From the NCBI RefSeq assembly GCF_000145035.1, contig NC_014387.1, forward strand, positions 2,346,001 through 2,410,000: a stretch of 64,000 nt of DNA. The letters run 5' to 3'. A program made the translations under genes and the position numbers. Shown in pieces: positions 51,755 to 60,829 of this stretch (position 1 is the first letter of the stretch; every line of letters begins with the position of its first letter). Source of the DNA: Butyrivibrio proteoclasticus B316 (GTDB lineage Bacteria; Bacillota; Clostridia; Lachnospirales; Lachnospiraceae). A model generated the notes under the pieces. The model was given only the letters and a program-made list of their open reading frames with translations, had not been told where the DNA came from and did not search any database.

Positions 51755-52660
51755 TCAAAAAAGATCAAGACTGCTGTCTAAGTATATGTCTTCCCTTACC
51801 TTGAGTTGGTACTCGGGTTTAGTCATATAATAAAGTAAAAATTCTAAAACAATTGCACTTCCAAGGCTTCTTCCCTCTATCTTATAGTTAGAAAAGCCCG
51901 CGGGCATATAGATGTCCCGAATGTCCGTGATACCTATAAATCCGGGATTTTCCATGGCAAGTGAAAACTTATATCCCTTATCAGCATCGGGAGATACGCA
52001 AATATGATCCTCGCAGTCTATTCCAAGGCTCTTTCTGCTCACATTCTCATAGCAGTTTTTCCTGTCGTAGCAGCCATAAAAGCAGCATTCATTACACAGA
52101 AACTCTATCTTTTCTTTATATTTATCACTCAGCAGATCAAGTCTGTCCATAGATTTGTTGAGTCTAAAATCCGGAACAACGTACTTAAATTCCGGCCTTT
52201 TTAACTCTTTTTCCAGATCATCAAAGTCAGTAAGCACCTTGGTTGTTGAGGATACAAAGTAAAAGTCCGGATAGTTTCTCCTGATATGATCAAGTAGCAG
52301 GTCAGAGTGAATGATTACTCCGTTTTGAGCACTGCCATTTTTTTCAAACAATGAGCATAAGGCATTGCACCTCTTATCATCAAGGTGCTCATCCTGAATA
52401 AGAGAATTACTAAAGGTAAGTCTTGCAGAAATATCATACTCTCTCATAAGCTCTGCAACACTAACAGGATCAGCTTCTCCAAAGCCTACTCTTCCTCCTC
52501 CCCAGATACAATCCGCCGGTGCTCCGTATATTGATCCTATCTCGCACCAGTCATAGAAGTACTCCCTATGCTCACGGAAAAGAGGCAAAAAAACTTTATA
52601 AAATTCATAGAACTCAAATAGTCCCGGTAAGTGATAGTACGCTTTTTTACTGGTATTCAT
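51755..52660 (-). CDS. peptidase U32-like protein with cysteine cluster
   Basis: About 301 residues from ATG 52660; a GTG five codons earlier is an alternative, and neither has a strong ribosome binding site. The TIM-barrel-like pattern recalls U32 proteins: DCIWGGGRVGFG, GVIIHSDLLLDHIRRNYPD, FVSSTTKV, and NYKIEGRSLGSAIVLEFLL near the end. CNECCFYGCYDRKNCYE plus a later CEDHIC is a cysteine cluster like the iron-sulfur sites of U32 hydroxylation proteins (RlhA, UbiU). Possible roles are RNA or cofactor hydroxylation or peptidase-like activity; assignment is tentative. Confidence 0.5.
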   Translation of the reverse strand: MNTSKKAYYHLPGLFEFYEFYKVFLPLFREHREYFYDWCEIGSIYGAPADCIWGGGRVGFGEADPVSVAELMREYDISARLTFSNSLIQDEHLDDKRCNALCSLFEKNGSAQNGVIIHSDLLLDHIRRNYPDFYFVSSTTKVLTDFDDLEKELKRPEFKYVVPDFRLNKSMDRLDLLSDKYKEKIEFLCNECCFYGCYDRKNCYENVSRKSLGIDCEDHICVSPDADKGYKFSLAMENPGFIGITDIRDIYMPAGFSNYKIEGRSLGSAIVLEFLLYYMTKPEYQLKVREDIYLDSSLDLF

Positions 52661-52814
52661 ACACTCATTATACACAAAAACCCGCTACCTTCCCACAAGG
52701 AAAGCGTTTACATGTTTTTATATCTTTTTTGTGCATATTATCCAAGCACTTATCATGCTGATTCAAATTGCTTAATAAAAATTTAATAAATTTTTAATTG
52801 TGTACATTTCATTA

Positions 52815-52843
52815 TTGCATTCCATTCTTTTTTTCGTTATAAT
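52815..52843 (+). promoter_or_regulatory. promoter of the riboswitch-controlled chemoreceptor gene
   Basis: TTGCAT (52815-52820), 17 bp, TATAAT (52838-52843), placing the RNA start just ahead of the c-di-GMP aptamer. Confidence 0.75.
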
Positions 52844-52849
52844 CGTCGA

Positions 52850-52930
52850 CAGTTTGATATCGGGCAAAGCAAGCGAAAGCTTGTGGCGCAAAGCTATAGG
52901 GACTTTAACATGTCAGCCAGTTGCATCTTA
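52850..52930 (+). promoter_or_regulatory. c-di-GMP-I (GEMM) riboswitch
   Basis: The GEMM-I signature is complete: GGGCAAAGC, a stem AAGC-GAAA-GCTT with the GNRA loop, GTGGCGCAAAGCTATAGGG and then the second stem region before CAGCCAGTTGC. A terminator hairpin follows at 52953-52986. It controls the chemoreceptor gene at 53048. Whether c-di-GMP turns the gene off or on depends on how the intervening AATCTTTATTAAGATT competes, which I cannot settle by eye. Confidence 0.9.
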
Positions 52931-52952
52931 ATCTTTATTAAGATTATCCGAA

Positions 52953-52986
52953 GCATAGACAGTTACGTCTATGCCTTTTTATTTTT
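52953..52986 (+). terminator. expression-platform terminator of the c-di-GMP riboswitch
   Basis: GCATAGAC-AGTTAC-GTCTATGC followed by CTTTTTATTTTT, 60 bases before the chemoreceptor start. Confidence 0.85.
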
Positions 52987-53047
52987 AATAATGATTATTT
53001 CGCCATTGGAGGTCGCAAAAAAGGAAAGAGAGTTAAAAGAGTAAAAA

Positions 53048-54781
53048 ATGAAAAAAAGAAAAAGAAACATGGTCAGATCTATTATCTTAGTAGCATCATT
53101 TCTTGCACTGCTTATGTCAGCGGTTATCGGAATAATAGGTCACAATCACATCAAGAAAGCTTACTACACATCCTTCTCAGAGGGATTACACGCAGCAGCC
53201 ATCCTCTTAGAGGATGAATTGTCAAACGAGTTTACTGGTGACTGGTACTTATCAGAAGACGGTCAGCTCATGAAGGGCGAAACAGCAGTTCATGACATAT
53301 ACCAGGCTCAGCTCGATGCACTCAATCAGAAAACAGGAATGCACTTCACAGTATTTTTTGGTGATACACGCTACATAACATCACTTACAGACACTGAGAC
53401 AGGAAAGCGTATGGAAGGAACAAAGGCTAGTGATGTAGTTGTAAACGAAGTTCTCAATCAGGGTAACGAATATCTTGCTGCCAACTTCGAGATTGCAGGC
53501 CAGGACTGGTATGCGTACTACCTTCCACTTAAAAATTCAGATGGCTCTGTAGTAGGAATGATCTTCGCAGGCCGTGATACAACATTAGTAGAAGCAAACA
53601 TGTCTGCTGCAGCAAAAGCTATTATTGCTACATTTGTTATCTTCTTCCTGTTCAACTGGGGCGTAGCTCGTATTATCATCTCAAGATCTACAAGATCTAT
53701 CCGTGATATCGTAAACGGTCTCAAGCAGCTTGAAGATGGTGAGCTTTTCTTCTATGTAGATGATCGTACATTTAACCGTAGAGATGAGCTTGGAACAATC
53801 GCAGGAAGCGCAGCTTCAGTTCGTGATAAGCTTCAGGACGTTATCAAGACTACCAAAGAGCTTTCAGGAGATGTTACCAAGTCAGGTGAGAGCCTTGCTT
53901 CTTCTGCTGAGGCAGCTTCACACGTTGCAGAGCAGGTTACATGCGCTGTTGAGGATATCAGCCGCGGCGCAGCTTCTCAGGCTGAAAGCGTTGAGAATTC
54001 AGTTAATAACACTAATGAAATGGGTGATAGCATCGACGATATCACAGCAAGAGTTGAGGAACTTTCAGCTGCTGCCAACGAGATGATGTCAGGTGCAAAC
54101 CGCACTGTTGATACTCTTAGCAACCTTATGAACACCAACGAAGGCGTAATGACATCTATGCAGGGCATCAATGAGCAGATCCGTCTTACAAATGATTCAG
54201 TCAAAGATATAGCTGAGGCTTCCAACATGATCACAGCTATTGCTGAACAGACACACCTTCTCTCACTTAATGCTTCTATCGAGGCTGCAAGAGCAGGCGA
54301 ATACGGTAAGGGCTTCTCAGTAGTAGCTTCTGAGATTGGTAACCTTTCATCACAGTCCAAAGAGGCTGCTGTATCTATCAAGAAGATTGTTGAAGCTCTT
54401 GTAAAAGAATCAGAAAAGAGTGTTGAGACTATCGAACATCTCAGCGTCAGCATGAAGGAGCAGAACGATCAGCTTACTAATACCAAGGAAGATATGGATC
54501 AGGTTGTAGTAAACGTTAACAACGTTGACAATTCTACCAAGATGATCGCAGATAAGGTACATACACTTAACCAGCTCAAGAATAAGTTCTCAGATATTAT
54601 TTCAGAGCTCTCTGCTATTTCACAGCAGAACGCAGCTTCTACAGAAGAGACAAACGCTTCTATGGAAGAGCTCAATGCAACATTTGCTCTTATCAGTGAC
54701 GCTGCTGCAGATCTCCGCAACATGGCAGAGACTCTCAGCGAAAAGATGGAATTCTTCTCACTTGAAGAAGTAAGTGCTTAA
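53048..54781 (+). CDS. methyl-accepting chemotaxis protein, single-Cache type
   Basis: 577 residues: membrane helix at about 9-29, a single-Cache extracellular sensor (about 35-185, with [18 protein letters not shown] and [20 protein letters not shown]), helix at about 190-212, HAMP, and a long coiled-coil signalling domain. The kinase-contact tip is [20 protein letters not shown] followed by [20 protein letters not shown], where [13 protein letters not shown] is close to the usual [13 protein letters not shown]. Glutamate/glutamine pairs suit CheR methylation. A c-di-GMP-I riboswitch precedes it, so cellular c-di-GMP sets its synthesis. The ribosome binding site is weak (AAGAG). Confidence 0.93.
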   Translation: MKKRKRNMVRSIILVASFLALLMSAVIGIIGHNHIKKAYYTSFSEGLHAAAILLEDELSNEFTGDWYLSEDGQLMKGETAVHDIYQAQLDALNQKTGMHFTVFFGDTRYITSLTDTETGKRMEGTKASDVVVNEVLNQGNEYLAANFEIAGQDWYAYYLPLKNSDGSVVGMIFAGRDTTLVEANMSAAAKAIIATFVIFFLFNWGVARIIISRSTRSIRDIVNGLKQLEDGELFFYVDDRTFNRRDELGTIAGSAASVRDKLQDVIKTTKELSGDVTKSGESLASSAEAASHVAEQVTCAVEDISRGAASQAESVENSVNNTNEMGDSIDDITARVEELSAAANEMMSGANRTVDTLSNLMNTNEGVMTSMQGINEQIRLTNDSVKDIAEASNMITAIAEQTHLLSLNASIEAARAGEYGKGFSVVASEIGNLSSQSKEAAVSIKKIVEALVKESEKSVETIEHLSVSMKEQNDQLTNTKEDMDQVVVNVNNVDNSTKMIADKVHTLNQLKNKFSDIISELSAISQQNAASTEETNASMEELNATFALISDAAADLRNMAETLSEKMEFFSLEEVSA

Positions 54782-54802
54782 TAATATCAGCCATTTCAGA
54801 AT

Positions 54803-54838
54803 AAAAAAAGAATGCCGCTTGCGACATTCTTTTTTTTG
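54803..54838. terminator. bidirectional terminator between chemoreceptor and SNF genes
   Basis: AAAAAAAGAATG and CATTCTTTTTTTT flank a CCGC-TT-GCGA tip, serving both converging genes. Confidence 0.85.
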
Positions 54839-54841
54839 GCA

Positions 54842-56212
54842 TTATGTAAAATAACTCCAAAGTCCATAGACTGCTAGAAATACCAGTATCATCGGCAGAA
54901 CTATCTTAAGATACCATCCAAGCCCGGAACTAACCTTGATTCCTTCACCGGCATTAACTTCCTCCAGATACTTATCAAATCCCCAGCCGTATCGGCAAGT
55001 GCAGAACAGACAACTGACAAGAGCTCCAATTGGAAGCAGCAGATTGCTGACTATAAAATCCTCTAAATCCATCACAGTATTTCCTGCCTTGAGAGGCTGG
55101 AAAAAGCTAAGTACATTAAAGCCAAGAGCACAGGGAATTGATCCTATAGTGATCACAAGCCCCGCTATCAGAGCAGCTTTTTTCCTATTAATTCCAAAAA
55201 GATCTATCGAAAAGCTGACATCATTTTCAAATACACCAATCATCGTAGAAAGAGCTGCAAAGTACATAAACAAAAAGAAAAAGCTTCCAAGTACTCTTCC
55301 GCCCTTCATAGATGTAAATACGTTTGGAAGAGTCAGGAATATAAGGCTTGGGCCTTTATCAGGGGCAACGCCGTAGGCAAAACATGCAGGAATAGTTATA
55401 AGTCCGGCGACTATAGCAACAAAGGTATCAAGCCCTGCAACAATAATGGCCTCGCCCACAAGGCTTCTGTCCTTTTTGATATAACTTCCAAATATCTCCA
55501 TGCCGCCAATACCAAGACTCAGAGTAAAAAAGCTCTGATTAAGCGCTCCGTACAGCACATTGCCAAGTCCAACCTTCCTGACATTCTCAGCGCTTGGCAT
55601 GAGATAAAACTTAACACCCTCTCCCGCACCGGGAAGTGTAACGGATCTGATCCCAAGTCCCACCATAATGATAATAAGTGCAACCATCATGATCTTGGTG
55701 ACTCTCTCAACACCTGCTTCAAGACCAAGTGAAGTAATAAATACAGTGATCACCATGGTAATAGCCATAAATCCAATTAAAGATACCGGGCTTTTCATCA
55801 TTTCCTGATAAATACCGGTAATCTGATCAGGGCTTTTGCCTTCGAAAGCACCAAATACCGTCAGAATAAAATATCTCAGGATCCAGCCTGAAACTACTGA
55901 ATAAAACATCAGCAAAAGATAATTACCTGCTATGGCAAAGTATCCAAACACATGCCATTTCGAGCCTATAGGTTCAAGCTCTTTGTAGGCTAAAAGAATA
56001 CTCTTTCTCGAGGATCTGCCTATTGCATATTCCATTGTCATTATGGGTACACCAAGGATTAGCAAAAACAGAATATAGACTAGAACAAATAAACCTCCTC
56101 CATTTTCTCCTACCATATATGGGAAGCGCCACACATTACCTATTCCTATGGCACATCCGGCTGACAGCAAAATAAATCCCAATCTGCTGCCAAGTGTTTC
56201 TCTTTCTTTCAT
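54842..56212 (-). CDS. sodium-dependent SNF family symporter
   Basis: A 456-residue carrier with about 11-12 membrane segments. The neurotransmitter:sodium symporter signature is at the N-terminus: SRLGFILLSAGCAIGIGNVW then RFPYMVGENGGGLFVLVYIL. This includes the unwound helix 1 that binds substrate and Na+. LNQSFFTLSLGIGGMEIFGS (helix 6) and FFLFMYFAALSTMIGVFEND are also typical. Bacterial members import amino acids such as tryptophan, leucine or methionine. GAGG precedes the ATG. It stands 14 bp after the MEMO-AMMECR1 gene and is probably cotranscribed with it. Confidence 0.92.
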   Translation of the reverse strand: MKERETLGSRLGFILLSAGCAIGIGNVWRFPYMVGENGGGLFVLVYILFLLILGVPIMTMEYAIGRSSRKSILLAYKELEPIGSKWHVFGYFAIAGNYLLLMFYSVVSGWILRYFILTVFGAFEGKSPDQITGIYQEMMKSPVSLIGFMAITMVITVFITSLGLEAGVERVTKIMMVALIIIMVGLGIRSVTLPGAGEGVKFYLMPSAENVRKVGLGNVLYGALNQSFFTLSLGIGGMEIFGSYIKKDRSLVGEAIIVAGLDTFVAIVAGLITIPACFAYGVAPDKGPSLIFLTLPNVFTSMKGGRVLGSFFFLFMYFAALSTMIGVFENDVSFSIDLFGINRKKAALIAGLVITIGSIPCALGFNVLSFFQPLKAGNTVMDLEDFIVSNLLLPIGALVSCLFCTCRYGWGFDKYLEEVNAGEGIKVSSGLGWYLKIVLPMILVFLAVYGLWSYFT

Positions 56213-56226
56213 AAATACCTCAAAAA

Positions 56227-57624
56227 CTACGTATGTCTAATTACTTCAAATCTCTGAAGTCTGATATCTTCATCTTCAGTTATACCGCCTTTTTGCATGG
56301 CGATAGCAACCTGCTCCTCTACAGTATCAACACCTTCAAGGTCAGGTAAAAGAAGTCCTCTCTTCATTCCACTTGATACAATAACTCCATATCTCTTCAC
56401 ATTAAGTTCATCTATTGAAGAGATGTCCTGAGGTCTTCCAAGAACATCAACATTTATCTCAAGTTCTTTCAACTCCTCAGGTCCTATGGGCGCAAATCTG
56501 GGATCCCTCGTAGCTGCGCTGATACCATTTTCTATGATCTCACGTGCCACATTGTCCGTTGTGGGCATAATAGTCCCTATGCAGCCACGAAGCCTTCCGT
56601 TTTTGTGGATAGAAACAAAGGCTCCTGCTCTGATATTGAGCATTTCTGTTGTCACATAATCAGGAACAGCTATTTTTTGACCTTTAAGAATATAACTGAC
56701 AACTGTCTGGTATGCAAGTCTTACGTATGGGTCCGGTTTGTTGCAAATAGCTTCCAGCTCTCTTTCAAGCTTTTTCTCAAGATCCTTATAATATGCCTTC
56801 AAAAAGCATCTCTTAGAATCCTTCTCTCCGGTAATAAAGGTGCAGATTCCGTAGCCGACTCCGGTCACATCCTGGTGAGAAAGTTTAGTAGCAGAAACTC
56901 TTACTCCGTCCAGACATCCAGCCATTATAACAAAAGATCTGTGTCCACATTCAGCTGCACGCTCACAGAAGCCCTCTTCAAAATCGAAAAGTTCTTTAAA
57001 TGCTGCCCTTGAACACACATCCATTATCTTCTGATCATATACAGGTCCCTCAGGTGCATATCCGTAAGGTCCATATTCCTGAAGCTTGTGTGACAGATCT
57101 CCGCTTGCGATCACTACAGCTCTGCGGCCAAGCTTATCAACAGCCTTCTGGATGATCTGTCCAAACCTGTAATGCTCAGTAAGAGGAAGGGCTGAAAGTC
57201 CTATTCTGACTATATTTCCGCCCTTATATTTTCGTCTGATAAACCAAAGAGGGACCATTGTCCCATGGTCCAGCTCTCTGTCCACTTCTCCAAGAGTTCC
57301 TGCAGGAAAATCCTGCTTTCTTGCTATACTCTCAATCTGGCTGACAAGTTCCATATCATAGGCTTCCAGAAATTTGACGTTCCCGGCACCAAATCTGTCA
57401 AAGGAGCCTGTAGCAGCATTTCCCGGAGAAACATGAAAATAGTCAGCATACATAGTGGCATGCGGGCTTGTGATTATGATTGTTTCAGGTTCAAGCTCCG
57501 CCACCATGTCTGCGACCTTATTATAAGCCCTTGTCGTCTCTTCTATCTCCATCTCACCGCCTCTTCCTATATCAGGAATTATCAGCGGCGGATGTGGAAC
57601 CATAAATGCACCTACAATTGCCAT
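56227..57624 (-). CDS. MEMO/LigB-like and AMMECR1 fusion (AmmeMemoRadiSam system)
   Basis: A 465-residue fusion. Residues 1-270 resemble LigB/MEMO dioxygenase-fold proteins, with putative metal-binding histidines in MVPHPPLIIPDIG, TSPHATMYADYF, SGDLSHKLQEYGPYG and CGHRSFVIMAG. Residues 290-465 are an AMMECR1 domain: GAFVSIHKNGRLRGCIGTIM (the conserved LRGCIG), SAATRDPRFAPI and GLLLPDLEGVDTVEEQVAIA. These two families plus a radical SAM protein form the AmmeMemoRadiSam set of unknown chemistry; the radical SAM gene is not in the window. A GGGGG site precedes the ATG. Confidence 0.9.
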   Translation of the reverse strand: MAIVGAFMVPHPPLIIPDIGRGGEMEIEETTRAYNKVADMVAELEPETIIITSPHATMYADYFHVSPGNAATGSFDRFGAGNVKFLEAYDMELVSQIESIARKQDFPAGTLGEVDRELDHGTMVPLWFIRRKYKGGNIVRIGLSALPLTEHYRFGQIIQKAVDKLGRRAVVIASGDLSHKLQEYGPYGYAPEGPVYDQKIMDVCSRAAFKELFDFEEGFCERAAECGHRSFVIMAGCLDGVRVSATKLSHQDVTGVGYGICTFITGEKDSKRCFLKAYYKDLEKKLERELEAICNKPDPYVRLAYQTVVSYILKGQKIAVPDYVTTEMLNIRAGAFVSIHKNGRLRGCIGTIMPTTDNVAREIIENGISAATRDPRFAPIGPEELKELEINVDVLGRPQDISSIDELNVKRYGVIVSSGMKRGLLLPDLEGVDTVEEQVAIAMQKGGITEDEDIRLQRFEVIRHT

Positions 57625-57645
57625 GCTATTACCCCCAATGCATGT

Positions 57646-58632
57646 TTACTCTTCCAATTGCTGTCTCAACTTATCCTTGAAATCTGACACTATGTTCTCA
57701 GGTCCTGTGATCCTGACCTTGCCCCCCATGGCAAAAATCCAACCATAGAACTGATCACTGATAAATACATCAACATGCGTTCTTGACCAGCCTTCTTTTT
57801 TGGCCGGTCTTATTGGCATTTCTTTGCCAAAACGATCTATCATGATCCCAACAAATCCATTGTCAAATTCAAGATCAACAGTCGTGGAAACTTTTTTGCC
57901 AAACATTCCAAAGTTCTGCTTGGAATATGATCCCATGTCATAGGATTCAAATTCTTCCTTGCCAACGCGCTTATCCTCAGTCAGCGTGATGTCCTTCATC
58001 TTGTCCACGCGGTAGTGCTTGATCTTGCCGGCCTCCCGGTCATATCCAATAAGGTAATAGTTCTCATCATCCCAGGTAAGGGCCCAGGGGCTCGTCTCAT
58101 AGAGATGATCCTTTCTGGGAACCATTACCTTATCAAGATTCCACTGCAGATACTGAAAGGTAATACTCTTATTCTCAACCATGGCTCTGTGAATATCATC
58201 AACCAGATAATAGATACTCTCATTCATGGTCTTGATCCTGCCCTGAACCACAACCTGACGCTTAAGCTGTTTGGCCTCATATTCACTTGCAAGGTCTGTC
58301 ACTTTTTTTATCAGGTCGCTGGATTTTTTGGCAGTAATAAACTTAGATGACTGAATAGCATCTACCAGGAGCATGAGCTCAGCAAGTTCAAATCTCTTGC
58401 CGCCCACACGGTAGTAGTAGCCTTTCCCCTCTTTTTCTCCAATAATATCAAGACCTATCTCTCTAAGGGCATCAAAATCATCGTAGATACTCTTCCTGTC
58501 AGCACTTATGCCCTGTTCCGATAGAAGATCTATGATCTGTGGCATAGTAAGAGCATGATCATCATCAGTTTTCCTGATCATTATCTGACTAAGATAGTAG
58601 AGCTTAAGTTTCTGTCCTGCACCCTTGGGCAT
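57646..58632 (-). CDS. WYL-domain transcriptional regulator
   Basis: 328 residues: an N-terminal winged helix-turn-helix (LTMPQIIDLLSEQGISADRK then SIYDDFDALREIG), a WYL domain (ITFQYLQWNLDKVMVPRKDH, SPWALTWDDENYYLIGYDRE) and a WCX-type end (VGIMIDRFGKEMPIRP). WYL proteins sense nucleotides or nucleic acid and often repress stress or defence genes. Neighbours are the MEMO-AMMECR1 gene downstream and GH31 upstream. A long palindrome lies just upstream (58670-58706) and could be its operator. AGGAG precedes the ATG. Confidence 0.9.
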   Translation of the reverse strand: MPKGAGQKLKLYYLSQIMIRKTDDDHALTMPQIIDLLSEQGISADRKSIYDDFDALREIGLDIIGEKEGKGYYYRVGGKRFELAELMLLVDAIQSSKFITAKKSSDLIKKVTDLASEYEAKQLKRQVVVQGRIKTMNESIYYLVDDIHRAMVENKSITFQYLQWNLDKVMVPRKDHLYETSPWALTWDDENYYLIGYDREAGKIKHYRVDKMKDITLTEDKRVGKEEFESYDMGSYSKQNFGMFGKKVSTTVDLEFDNGFVGIMIDRFGKEMPIRPAKKEGWSRTHVDVFISDQFYGWIFAMGGKVRITGPENIVSDFKDKLRQQLEE

Positions 58633-58669
58633 GATGTTGTCTCCTTTATAGTCCGTTCAGTCTCCAAAT

Positions 58670-58706
58670 ATGAGTGATAAAAAATGCGAGCATTTTTATC
58701 ACTCAT
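58670..58706. terminator. long palindrome between GH31 and WYL genes
   Basis: ATGAGTGATAAAAAATGC and GCATTTTTATCACTCAT are near-perfect 17-18 bp arms with a two-base tip. It follows the GH31 stop by 11 bases and precedes the WYL gene by 38. The T run lies inside the arm, so it may be either a terminator or an operator. Confidence 0.6.
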
Positions 58707-58716
58707 ACTTGGATTC

Positions 58717-60741
58717 TTATATACGCTCAAATACAGGCATGTAATCAATAGGAGCCTTGACAGTTACGCTCTGGCCGCCTGCAAAGACAGTTCCATCACT
58801 TGTAAGCTTCCACTCTCCATTTGGAAGGTATACTTCTCTCTCAAACTCATTGAGATGGAGAATAGGAGCAACAAGATACTTGTCGCCAAACATGTACTGA
58901 TCCTTGATTGTCCAGCACTTCTCATCCTCAGGGAACTCATAGAACATAGCTCTCATAAGTGGTGATCCATTCTGAGAAGCCTCGTCAAAGAGCTTCTTGA
59001 TATATGGTCTGAGCTCCTGTCTGAGATCATAATACTTCTTCATGATCTCAAAGTTCTCTTCGCCATAGCTCCACATCTCGTTATCCTGCCCTGTATGAAG
59101 GTATCCGCCACCCCAGTCTCTGTCATCAAGAGCCGGAATATTGTAAGGGCCACGGTCTCCGTGAAGTCTCATAACTGCTGTAAACACAGCAAACTGGTAC
59201 CATCTGATAAGGAGCTGTCTGAAATCAGGGTCATTAACATCATCTGTCATGAATCCGCCGATATCTGTATTCCACCATGGAATACCTGCAAGTCCCATGT
59301 TGATACCACACTGGATCTGATCCTGGAGTGATTCAAAGGTACTTGGGATATCACCTGACCATACAACATTTCCATATTTCTGGCTGCCTGCCCATGCACA
59401 GCGAAGAAGGTTTACAACCTTGCCATCGCGAAGGTCCTTCATCTTGTCATAATAAGCCCTTGAATACATCTGTGGGTACATGTTGGATACTTCAAGAGCT
59501 GTTCCTTCGCTGTAACGGAAGTTCTCAAAATCATATACACCATAGTCAGGCTCTGAATTATCAAGCCAGAAGCCATCAATTCCAAAGTCATAGTAGTTCT
59601 TTTTACAAATCTCCCAGACATAATCTCTTGTCTCAGGATTAAAGGCATCTATTTCCACGCAATCGCCCTGATAGTCATAGGTCTGAAGGGCACCGCGCTC
59701 TGTTCTGATGAGAAGTCCCTTCTCAAGCATTGGATAGAAATTTTCGCTCTTTCTGTCTACAGATGGCCATACAGATACGATTACTCTGATGCCCATGCTG
59801 TGAAGCTCATCAACCATAGCCTTAGGATCAGGCCAGTACTTTTTATCGAATTTCCAATCGCCCTGATATGTCCAGTGGAAGAAATCTATGATTATCTGGT
59901 CGATATGAATGCCGAGTTCCTTGTACTTTCTTGCAATTGAAAGAACCTCTTCCTGAGTACGATATCTGAGCTTGCACTGCCACAGACCCATGAGTTCTTC
60001 AGGGAACTCACCAGCGTGTCCTGTTGCACTAGTATAATTAGCCACGATCTCCTTAGGAGTGTCGGCAACTGTTACATAGTAGTCCATTTCCTTGGTTGAT
60101 CTCATATCCCAGAGAGTCATGTTGCTGCCAAAGGTAACCTGACCTACACCCGGGTTATTCCACAGAAGGCCATAGCCAAGATTAGATACTGCAAATGGTA
60201 CTGATGCCTGAGAATTTCTCTGTGCAAGTTCAAGGGTACAGCCCTTGAGGTCCATCTGCTGCTGCTGATACTGACCCATACCAAAGATCTTCTCGCCATC
60301 GTTGCCTTCAAATCTAACCTTGAGTGTGTAGTTGTCGCCGCCGTAGAGGCCCTTCCACTCTCTGTTAACTACCTTAAGACATCTGCTCTCCTGTGAGATA
60401 GTGCCGCCATAGGCTCTGTAATATTCACGTAAAAAGAGCTTGTCATCACGGAAAAGAGATATAACTCCCGCATAGTTAACTTCTGCTCTGATACGCCCGT
60501 TAGTAATGCTGGCCCATTCATTTTCTGCGATAGTTCCTTCGCCGGTCTTCTCAGGAACTATATATGTCTTAACTTCCGCACTTGTAGCAGCCGGAGTCTC
60601 AGTAAGAGCCCAGTTTCTGCCTGTGAAGTTTCTGTTCATTGTCGCACGGATCCTAAGTGAATCCTTCCCCCAGGACTCAATAAGAACTGTCTCGCCCTGT
60701 CTCTTAAAGCAAAGTGCATTTTCTCTGCATTCAAATACCAT
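58717..60741 (-). CDS. GH31 family glycosidase (alpha-glucosidase/alpha-xylosidase)
   Basis: The start at 60741 (MVFECRENALCFKRQG) has GAGGAG at good spacing; 674 residues. The GH31 barrel carries the nucleophile in GIDGFWLDNSEPDYG and the acid/base aspartate in NVVWSGDIPSTFESL. GMGQYQQQQMDLKGCTLELA, DQIIIDFFHWTYQGDW and WWNTDIGGF are family landmarks. There is no signal peptide, so it acts in the cytoplasm on imported oligosaccharides. The WLDNSEP form and the MDYYV segment recall alpha-xylosidases, but substrate choice is uncertain. A chemoreceptor terminator separates it from the genes upstream. Confidence 0.9.
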   Translation of the reverse strand: MVFECRENALCFKRQGETVLIESWGKDSLRIRATMNRNFTGRNWALTETPAATSAEVKTYIVPEKTGEGTIAENEWASITNGRIRAEVNYAGVISLFRDDKLFLREYYRAYGGTISQESRCLKVVNREWKGLYGGDNYTLKVRFEGNDGEKIFGMGQYQQQQMDLKGCTLELAQRNSQASVPFAVSNLGYGLLWNNPGVGQVTFGSNMTLWDMRSTKEMDYYVTVADTPKEIVANYTSATGHAGEFPEELMGLWQCKLRYRTQEEVLSIARKYKELGIHIDQIIIDFFHWTYQGDWKFDKKYWPDPKAMVDELHSMGIRVIVSVWPSVDRKSENFYPMLEKGLLIRTERGALQTYDYQGDCVEIDAFNPETRDYVWEICKKNYYDFGIDGFWLDNSEPDYGVYDFENFRYSEGTALEVSNMYPQMYSRAYYDKMKDLRDGKVVNLLRCAWAGSQKYGNVVWSGDIPSTFESLQDQIQCGINMGLAGIPWWNTDIGGFMTDDVNDPDFRQLLIRWYQFAVFTAVMRLHGDRGPYNIPALDDRDWGGGYLHTGQDNEMWSYGEENFEIMKKYYDLRQELRPYIKKLFDEASQNGSPLMRAMFYEFPEDEKCWTIKDQYMFGDKYLVAPILHLNEFEREVYLPNGEWKLTSDGTVFAGGQSVTVKAPIDYMPVFERI

Positions 60742-60765
60742 ATGTTTTCTCCTCACATTTTTCCC

Positions 60766-60804
60766 AAAATAAAAGAAACTATCAGTATTTTACCACTGAT
60801 AGTT
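60766..60804 (-). terminator. terminator after the soluble chemoreceptor gene
   Basis: AACTATCAGT and ACTGATAGTT arms with an eight-base loop, followed by TCTTTTATTTT on the minus strand. Confidence 0.8.
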
Positions 60805-60829
60805 CCTCAATGTTAGTACAAAAATATCT

